Below are positions 58,629 through 64,000 of a DNA stretch of 64,000 bases, piece after piece. The number at the start of each line of letters is the position of its first letter. Position 1 is the stretch's first letter. The notes beneath the pieces are model-generated. The model made no database searches and was not told where the DNA came from. It saw nothing but the letters and a program-made list of their open reading frames with translations. This stretch comes from Bordetella petrii. GTDB taxonomy: Bacteria > Pseudomonadota > Gammaproteobacteria > Burkholderiales > Burkholderiaceae_B. The DNA lies in assembly GCF_017356245.1 (NCBI RefSeq), contig NZ_JAFMZZ010000001.1, forward strand, positions 3,725,602-3,789,601, read 5' to 3'. Made by a program: the position numbers and the translations under genes.

Positions 58629-61172
58629 ATGAGTAGCCCGAATATGAGTCTGAGCACGCGTGTGCCGGTGCATGTTCCCGACGCAAGCGAACGGTCATTG
58701 GGGCTTATCGCGCCATCCGTGCTGTTGGCGCTGTCGGGCGCGGCGGCATTAGTCTTTCAGATCATATGGATCAAGCAGCTGTCATTGATCGTGGGTGTAG
58801 AGGTACACGCCATTGCGATGGCCGTCAGCGCATTCTTTCTTGGCCTGGCCCTGGGCGGCTGGTGGCTGGGGCGCAAGGCAGACCGCGCACGGCGGCCGTT
58901 GCGGCTATACGCGCAAATAGAAGCCGGCATCGCGATCGTGGCCCTTTTCGTGACCCAGGTATTGGCGCATGGTGCCTGGGTATTCGCGCGTGGCGAACTG
59001 CATAGCCCGTTGCTGGCCTGGCTGGCAGTGTTCGTTGTGATAGGAGCTGCGCCATTCCTGATGGGCGGCACGTTGCCGATACTGCTGCGGGCCGCCGGGG
59101 CGGGCCGCGTCGGACGGGCCGGCGCGGCCCTGTATGCGGCCAACACTGCCGGAGCAGTCGCCGGTGCGCTATTGCCGGCGTTTGTGCTGATTCCTGCGTT
59201 GGGTGTGCAGGCAAGCGCATCGGTGGCGGCCAGCCTGAACCTCGCCGCCGCGCTGGGCGCCTGGATGCTGGACCGGCGCCACCGGGCCTTCGGGGTCGGG
59301 CCGGTACCGGCAGATGCCGGCGAGTCCTGCCCGCTACCTGCCAGGACATGGTTGGCGATAGGGCTGTACACAGCAGCCGGCGCCGTTGCGCTGGGCTACG
59401 AGGTGTTGTGGTCGCAAATGATCGTGCCGTTCATGAGCACGCGCGCCTTTGCGTTCTCTATTGTGCTGGCCGTTTACCTGGCCGGCCTGGCGATCGGTTC
59501 GGCGCTATATGCGCGCTGGGAGCACCGGCTGGGCGATCCCTGGCGTGTCTTCGGTCTGTTGATTGCATGCGCGGGCGTGTTCGCGCTGCTGGAAGCAGCC
59601 GTGCTGGGGCGCTGGTTGGTCAGCGCCCAGAGTCTGGCCGAAGCGGCTGTGCGCAGTTGGACGAATAATGGCCTGGCCGGCATGAGCGCGCGTTTCACGA
59701 TTGCGGCCGGCAGCATCGTCTTGCTACCCACGCTGCTTCTGGGCGCTGCGTTCCCGGCGGTGTTGCGCATTGCCGTGCCTCCGGAGCGGCGGGGACAGGG
59801 GGCCGGGGCAGTGCTGGCCAGCAATACTCTCGGCGGCATCGTCGGCACGGCAATCACTGCATTCGTGCTGCTTCCCTACCTGGGTACCGTACGCAGTCTG
59901 GTCCTGCTGGCGTTGATCGCCTGCGGGGTGGGCAGCATCGCCGTCTGGCAGGCGCGGCCCGCCGCACCGATGGGGCGCGTGCTGACAATAGCCCTGGGCG
60001 GCGCGGTGTTGATTATCGGCTGGGCGCTGCCGGTCGATCATCTTGCGCGCTTGCTGCCAGGCGCGCAGGGCGGCAACCTGCTGTTCTACGAAGAGAACCA
60101 TGGCGGCACCGTGGCTGTGGTGGAAAGCGGTCGGGGCGACCATCGCTTTCGCCGCCTTTACATCCAGGGAGTATCGAATTCGGGCGACGCGATGCCGTCA
60201 TTGCGCTATATGCGGCTGCAGGCCTTGCTGCCGCTTATCGTGCATGCCGGAGAACCGCGTTCGGCGCTGGTAATTGGCTATGGAACCGGCATTACGGCAG
60301 GTGCTTTGTCGCGTTATCCCGGGCTGGAGCGCCGCGTCGTGGCGGAACTTCTGCCGGGCGTATTGCACGCCGCGGCCTTGTTCAAAGGCACTTATGGCGC
60401 CTTGCAGGATCCCGGGCTGGACGTGCGCCTGCGCGACGGCCGGCGCGAACTGCTGGCCAGCGATGAGCGCTACGATCTCATCACGCTCGAGCCGCCGCCT
60501 CCTTCCGCCGCTGGCGTGGTCAATCTGTATTCCCGCGATTTCTATGCCCTGGCGGCCACACGCCTGAACGCTCATGGCATCGTGGCCCAGTGGCTGCCAC
60601 TACCGACCCAGAACCTGGACGATACCAGGGCGCTGGTCGCCAGCTTCATCGCCGTTTTTCCACATGCTTCGCTGTGGACCACCGAACTGCACGAAATGTT
60701 GATGGTGGGCTCGCGGGATCCGCTGCCGCTGAATGCCGCCAGCATCGGCGGGCGGTATGCGCAACCTACCGTGCGTGCAGCCCTGGCAGAGGTTGGGATC
60801 GCATCACCGGCGGCCCTGCTCGCGACTTGGGTCACCGACCGCGGCGGCCTGGCACGCTTTGCCGGCGAGACGCGGGCCGTCACCGACGACTTTCCGGCAA
60901 TCGAATACGCCAGCTGGGTGCGTCCTCGCGAAGTGGCACGTACTTTACCCGAATTGCTGGCTTTGCGCGGCGATCCGCCAGTGCAGGGAGGCGACGCGGC
61001 TTTATTGGCCGATATCGCACGTGAGCGCGCCCGGCTCGATCTGTTCTACCGCAGCGCCTTGGCGGCCTACCGGGGGGATCGCGAGGGCTGGGCGCGCGAT
61101 GCGGCCGCGCTGGCCCAGGCGGGGCAGGGCAACGCTTATCTACGCTGGTTCATCGGCAGCCAGGGCGAGTAA
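58629..61172 (+). CDS. Membrane-fused spermidine-synthase-like protein
   Basis: An 847-aa protein with an N-terminal polytopic membrane domain (about 14 hydrophobic segments up to residue ~470) and a C-terminal Rossmann-like domain (about 480-780). The C-terminal part has the aminopropyltransferase-type glycine-rich loop (ALVIGYGTGITAGAL) and LITLEPPPPSAAGVVNLYSRDFY, which corresponds to the family's EPSNPWMAGV-NLFT-EFY. Such fused MFS/spermidine synthase proteins are widespread but their reaction is unproven. The tail (about 800-845) is helical. It starts at ATG 58629, 63 bp after the sulfatase, after GGAG. It could make or transfer a polyamine-type group in the envelope. Confidence 0.85.
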   Translation: MSSPNMSLSTRVPVHVPDASERSLGLIAPSVLLALSGAAALVFQIIWIKQLSLIVGVEVHAIAMAVSAFFLGLALGGWWLGRKADRARRPLRLYAQIEAGIAIVALFVTQVLAHGAWVFARGELHSPLLAWLAVFVVIGAAPFLMGGTLPILLRAAGAGRVGRAGAALYAANTAGAVAGALLPAFVLIPALGVQASASVAASLNLAAALGAWMLDRRHRAFGVGPVPADAGESCPLPARTWLAIGLYTAAGAVALGYEVLWSQMIVPFMSTRAFAFSIVLAVYLAGLAIGSALYARWEHRLGDPWRVFGLLIACAGVFALLEAAVLGRWLVSAQSLAEAAVRSWTNNGLAGMSARFTIAAGSIVLLPTLLLGAAFPAVLRIAVPPERRGQGAGAVLASNTLGGIVGTAITAFVLLPYLGTVRSLVLLALIACGVGSIAVWQARPAAPMGRVLTIALGGAVLIIGWALPVDHLARLLPGAQGGNLLFYEENHGGTVAVVESGRGDHRFRRLYIQGVSNSGDAMPSLRYMRLQALLPLIVHAGEPRSALVIGYGTGITAGALSRYPGLERRVVAELLPGVLHAAALFKGTYGALQDPGLDVRLRDGRRELLASDERYDLITLEPPPPSAAGVVNLYSRDFYALAATRLNAHGIVAQWLPLPTQNLDDTRALVASFIAVFPHASLWTTELHEMLMVGSRDPLPLNAASIGGRYAQPTVRAALAEVGIASPAALLATWVTDRGGLARFAGETRAVTDDFPAIEYASWVRPREVARTLPELLALRGDPPVQGGDAALLADIARERARLDLFYRSALAAYRGDREGWARDAAALAQAGQGNAYLRWFIGSQGE

Positions 61173-61182
61173 GGAGCGGGAT

Positions 61183-61977
61183 ATGGACTATTCCTTTGTT
61201 CTCGTTGGGCTGGCGGCACTGTTCTTTCTTTTATTGTTTGCCGCCATCCAGGTCGGGCGCAGCCTGGGGAAACGGCGCCGTGCGGATGAGAACGAATCCG
61301 CGGGGACCGGAGCGGCTGCCATCGAAGCGTCGGTTTTTGCCTTGCTGGGCTTGCTGGTTGCTTTCACCTTTTCAGGGGCGGCGCAGCGCATGGCTGAGCG
61401 ACGCAACCTGCTGGTGCAGGAAGTCAATGCCATCGGAACGGCGTGGTTGCGCATCGACATGATCAATGCCGCCGATCAGCCTCTGTTGCGAAAACAGTTT
61501 CGCCGTTATGTGGACGAGCGCATCAATTACTACCGGCACGTGGCCGATCTGGACCGGCGCGGCGAGATCGCGAATACGGTGGCGAAAATCCAGAACGAGA
61601 TCTGGGCGTCCTCGATGCAGGCGGCTGCGCGCAGTGTGCCGCCATTTGCGGCCTCATATGCCAACGCTGTCAACGAGATGTTCGATGTGGCTTCAGCCCT
61701 GACAGTGGCGCAGAAGGTACATCCGCCGGTCGTGACCTATCTGTTCCTTGGTTTCCTGGCACTGGTGTGCGGCTGCTTCGTCGGCATGAACCTCGCGAAC
61801 ACCAGGCAGGGCAGTCTGTTCCATCAGGCGCTCTACGCGCTGGTCATGACGGCCGCACTGTACATCATTATCGATTTCGAGTTTCCACGGATCGGGACGA
61901 TCCGTATCGACCAAAGCGACGCGCTGCTGATATCCCAGCGCAACGCCATGGTGGATCCAGCCCCTGAAACCAGATAG
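61183..61977 (+). CDS. DUF4239 (bestrophin-like) membrane protein
   Basis: A 264-aa membrane protein with four hydrophobic helices (about residues 6-25, 47-68, 182-200, 213-228) and a central cytoplasmic helical part. The DUF4239 pattern is visible: ASVFALLGLLVAFTFSGAAQRMAERRNLL and INYYRHVADLDRRG. These proteins are distant relatives of bestrophin channels of unknown function. ATG 61183 follows AAGGAG right after the previous stop, so it is co-transcribed. Confidence 0.83.
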   Translation: MDYSFVLVGLAALFFLLLFAAIQVGRSLGKRRRADENESAGTGAAAIEASVFALLGLLVAFTFSGAAQRMAERRNLLVQEVNAIGTAWLRIDMINAADQPLLRKQFRRYVDERINYYRHVADLDRRGEIANTVAKIQNEIWASSMQAAARSVPPFAASYANAVNEMFDVASALTVAQKVHPPVVTYLFLGFLALVCGCFVGMNLANTRQGSLFHQALYALVMTAALYIIIDFEFPRIGTIRIDQSDALLISQRNAMVDPAPETR

Positions 61978-62037
61978 CCACGGTACGGAATATTCAGTGG
62001 TGCATGGGTGTCTCATGTTTTGTATTGCGAGGGTGGT

Positions 62038-63021
62038 ATGTCGGGCCGGCATGCAATCGCAGAAAGAACAGCAAAGCGGGTTTCTGGCTGGCTGATCGCC
62101 CTGCTGGCCACAGCATCTGCAACAGCGGCATTTGGGCAATCCGGCATCCGCCTGTCTCACGACGATCTGCAAAAGCGGGCAAATGGGGTGCTGGCATTGA
62201 TGTCGCTTTCCATCGTTCCCGACATTACGACGAGTTCACTGTCCCTGGGCAGCGGCGGGGCAGGAACAGAGGGGTCGAGCGATTTCTTCATGACCCAGCT
62301 TGGTGGCGGAGACACCATTTCCGACAGCGTGCCTATTTACCTGGAAGGAGTGCTGGCTTACAGCCGCTACGATCCGACTTTCATTGCGACACAAGGCGCG
62401 CAACAGCGTAGCGTGCCGACCAAGTGGAACAGTTTGTCCGCCACAGGCGGCATCGGCTGGGATTTCAAACTGACCGACGAATTGAAACTGCGCCCCATTT
62501 TCAATTTCGCCCTGGGCAACGTCACCAGCGATTTGCGCGGCGCCAGTTGGTATGTCGGCCGGAAAACCGGGCGGGATGTGGAGTTCCTGGACAGAGGCTC
62601 GCTAAATGCCTATGGCCTCGGCGGATCGTTGATGCTGGATTGGGAGCACTATCGCCCGGGCTACGAAGTAGATGTGGAGCTGCGGTATTCCGACATCCGG
62701 CTTCAAAGTTTCGACAGTTCGGCTGCTGTAAAAGGCGAGGCGTCGGCGCGATCAGCCAATCTGTGGGCCCGCTACCGGGCCCCTACGGGAATCACATTGT
62801 TGCAACGGCCGTTGCGCTATGTGCTGGAGCTTACACATTCCGAGTTCCTGGGCGACCAGCGTGGCGTGCTGGGGTTCGATAGGTTGACATCGATAGGCGC
62901 AGGGCTGGAACTGGACTCCAGCGCCTATAACGTCGTCGTCACCCGTACCCGGCTGGTAGGCCGCTATGTATTCGGAACCAATGTTTCAGGTTTTTCAGTG
63001 GGATTGGCGGTGAGTTTCTGA
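62038..63021 (+). CDS. Outer-membrane beta-barrel protein, copy 2
   Basis: A 327-aa exported barrel protein, copy of the gene at 38866. The mature parts differ at only about 17 residues, while the signal peptide (VSGWLIALLATASATAAFGQ) is unrelated in sequence. Many codons differ synonymously, so the DNA is clearly more divergent than the protein. ATG 62038 follows GAGGG. It closes the sulfatase operon, after the DUF4239 gene by 60 bp. No family name can be given. Confidence 0.8.
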   Translation: MSGRHAIAERTAKRVSGWLIALLATASATAAFGQSGIRLSHDDLQKRANGVLALMSLSIVPDITTSSLSLGSGGAGTEGSSDFFMTQLGGGDTISDSVPIYLEGVLAYSRYDPTFIATQGAQQRSVPTKWNSLSATGGIGWDFKLTDELKLRPIFNFALGNVTSDLRGASWYVGRKTGRDVEFLDRGSLNAYGLGGSLMLDWEHYRPGYEVDVELRYSDIRLQSFDSSAAVKGEASARSANLWARYRAPTGITLLQRPLRYVLELTHSEFLGDQRGVLGFDRLTSIGAGLELDSSAYNVVVTRTRLVGRYVFGTNVSGFSVGLAVSF

Positions 63022-63097
63022 CCAACGTCAGCAGACTGAGCATGGCAACTGCGCTGCGAATTTATGTCGTGCAGGCTCATCAGGATAGAGGTGTTAC

Positions 63098-64000
63098 ATG
63101 AGATCGGAGCAATCTGAGGACATCGATTCCGGATCATTCTCGCTGGTACGCAATGACCCGTTCTATCGCCTGCAGCGCCGTCTGGGGCTGATACCGGCCA
63201 ATGGAGGCGGATTTGTACGGCGCGCCTTGTTTTACGCGTTGGTGGCGTGGCTGCCTCTGGTCATTGCGTCGTGGCTGGCGGGTACCGTAGTGCAATCGGC
63301 GGGAATCGCCGAGCCGCTGCTCGGCCACATCGGCATCCACGTGCGCTGCCTGGTCGCCATTCCCGTGCTGGTCCTGGCAGAAGGCGTGGCACAGCAGACT
63401 ATTCCCCTGTTCATGCGCGAATTCCGCCGCACAGGCCTGATCGGAGATGCCCAGAAGCCGCAATTCGAGCAGGTTATTGCCGGCGTATTGCGGTTACGCA
63501 ACCGGGCCTTGCCATGGGTCGTCATCGTTGGCGTAGTCCTGGCTTGGACGGCGGCCTTCCTGCTGGCGCCCAATCCCGACGAGATCCAATGGGCCGGCGC
63601 TGACAGCCGCAGCCTGGCGTTCGGCGCGTGGTGGTTCCTGCTTGTCACGCGCCCGATATTCTCGGTGCTGCTGCTGGCCTGGATATGGCGCCTGATACTG
63701 CTGGGCATCCTGTTGCTCCGGATCGCGCGCCTGCCTCTGCAACTGGTGGTCATGCATCCCGACCGTGTCGGCGGGCTCGGCTTCCTGGATCGCGTGCCGC
63801 TGGTCTACAGCCCTTTCATTTTTTCGGTATCGGCGGTTATGGCCGGGGCATGGAGCCACAGTGTTTTCTACCATGAGGTGCCGGTGCCTTCGCTGTACGT
63901 CCAGATGGCCACGCTGCTGGCGGTGTTGGCCGCAATGGGACTGGCTCCCATGCTGGTGTTTTCTCCCATGCTGCTGCGGGCCAAGAAAAGGGCGCTGCTT
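63098..64000 (+). CDS. Polytopic membrane protein of unknown function (3' end beyond the window)
   Basis: The 301 visible codons from ATG 63098 encode an integral membrane protein with about six hydrophobic segments so far. Between them are conserved-looking loops: SLVRNDPFYRLQRRLGLIPA at the start and VVMHPDRVGGLGFLDRVP in the middle. I recognise no domain. The frame stays open to the window edge. It follows the outer-membrane copy 2 gene by 76 bp, so it may be a further member of the sulfatase operon. Confidence 0.7.
   Translation, partial: MRSEQSEDIDSGSFSLVRNDPFYRLQRRLGLIPANGGGFVRRALFYALVAWLPLVIASWLAGTVVQSAGIAEPLLGHIGIHVRCLVAIPVLVLAEGVAQQTIPLFMREFRRTGLIGDAQKPQFEQVIAGVLRLRNRALPWVVIVGVVLAWTAAFLLAPNPDEIQWAGADSRSLAFGAWWFLLVTRPIFSVLLLAWIWRLILLGILLLRIARLPLQLVVMHPDRVGGLGFLDRVPLVYSPFIFSVSAVMAGAWSHSVFYHEVPVPSLYVQMATLLAVLAAMGLAPMLVFSPMLLRAKKRALL

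Noticed and set aside
1..64000. tRNA, rRNA, CRISPR, insertion sequence or phage genes
   Set aside because: I saw no cloverleaf-like sequences, transposase or integrase motifs, terminal inverted repeats with target duplications, or regularly spaced repeats. Short divergent elements could be missed by eye.

Overview
The window is high-GC proteobacterial DNA with dense, directional operons and no RNA genes, phage genes, insertion sequences or CRISPR that I can see. Two Bug-type (tripartite tricarboxylate transporter) periplasmic receptors, a PagP homologue, an H-NS-type protein of the short betaproteobacterial form and many LysR/AraC regulators point to Burkholderiales, most likely Alcaligenaceae (Bordetella/Achromobacter-like). 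This is inferred from gene content, not from a marker gene.

Layout. 1-5607: a branched-chain-amino-acid-type ABC transporter (livM, partial livH, a separate periplasmic binding protein), a LysR regulator and an amidase. 5640-6541: terminator, palindrome-rich leader and pagP. 6581-14862: an RND efflux operon (membrane fusion protein, RND pump, NodT-type outer membrane factor), a serine alpha/beta-hydrolase interrupted by one in-frame TAG, and an AI-2E-family membrane protein. 14931-20615: arginine deiminase between two paralogous arginine/ornithine-type antiporters, followed by an SLC13-type permease with an RCK_C domain; no arcB or arcC is present. 20646-25370: two small lipoproteins, an exported amidohydrolase, a Tat-type aldo/keto reductase and an MFS-like transporter. 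25367-32408 (minus strand): aldehyde dehydrogenase, ThDP-dependent enzyme, Bug receptor, a citrate-synthase-like protein with an N-terminal MerR-type helix-turn-helix, a SYLF protein and a DsbA-fold isomerase. 32538-38734: LysR regulator, DehI-family protein, a cysteine-type sulfatase, a second aldehyde dehydrogenase and a second Bug receptor.

The right third (38866-64000) is the most unusual part and is centred on sulfate esters. It holds an SdsA-type alkylsulfatase, several outer-membrane beta-barrel genes, a GST and two paralogous AraC regulators. A 44-bp non-coding element occurs three times there with identical internal spacing. It is followed by a small H-NS-like gene and a tightly coupled operon-like run: exported formylglycine-generating enzyme, MoxR ATPase, DUF58, DUF4381, two VWA proteins, BatD-like protein, lipoprotein HAD phosphatase, arylsulfatase, membrane-fused spermidine-synthase-like protein, DUF4239 protein and an outer-membrane protein. 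That last protein is about 94% identical in its mature part to the one at 38866.

Working hypothesis (inference): the MoxR/Bat module and the membrane-anchored formylglycine-generating enzyme mature or assemble an envelope sulfatase, the outer-membrane barrels pass sulfate esters or their products, and the AraC paralogues control the set through the 44-bp element.
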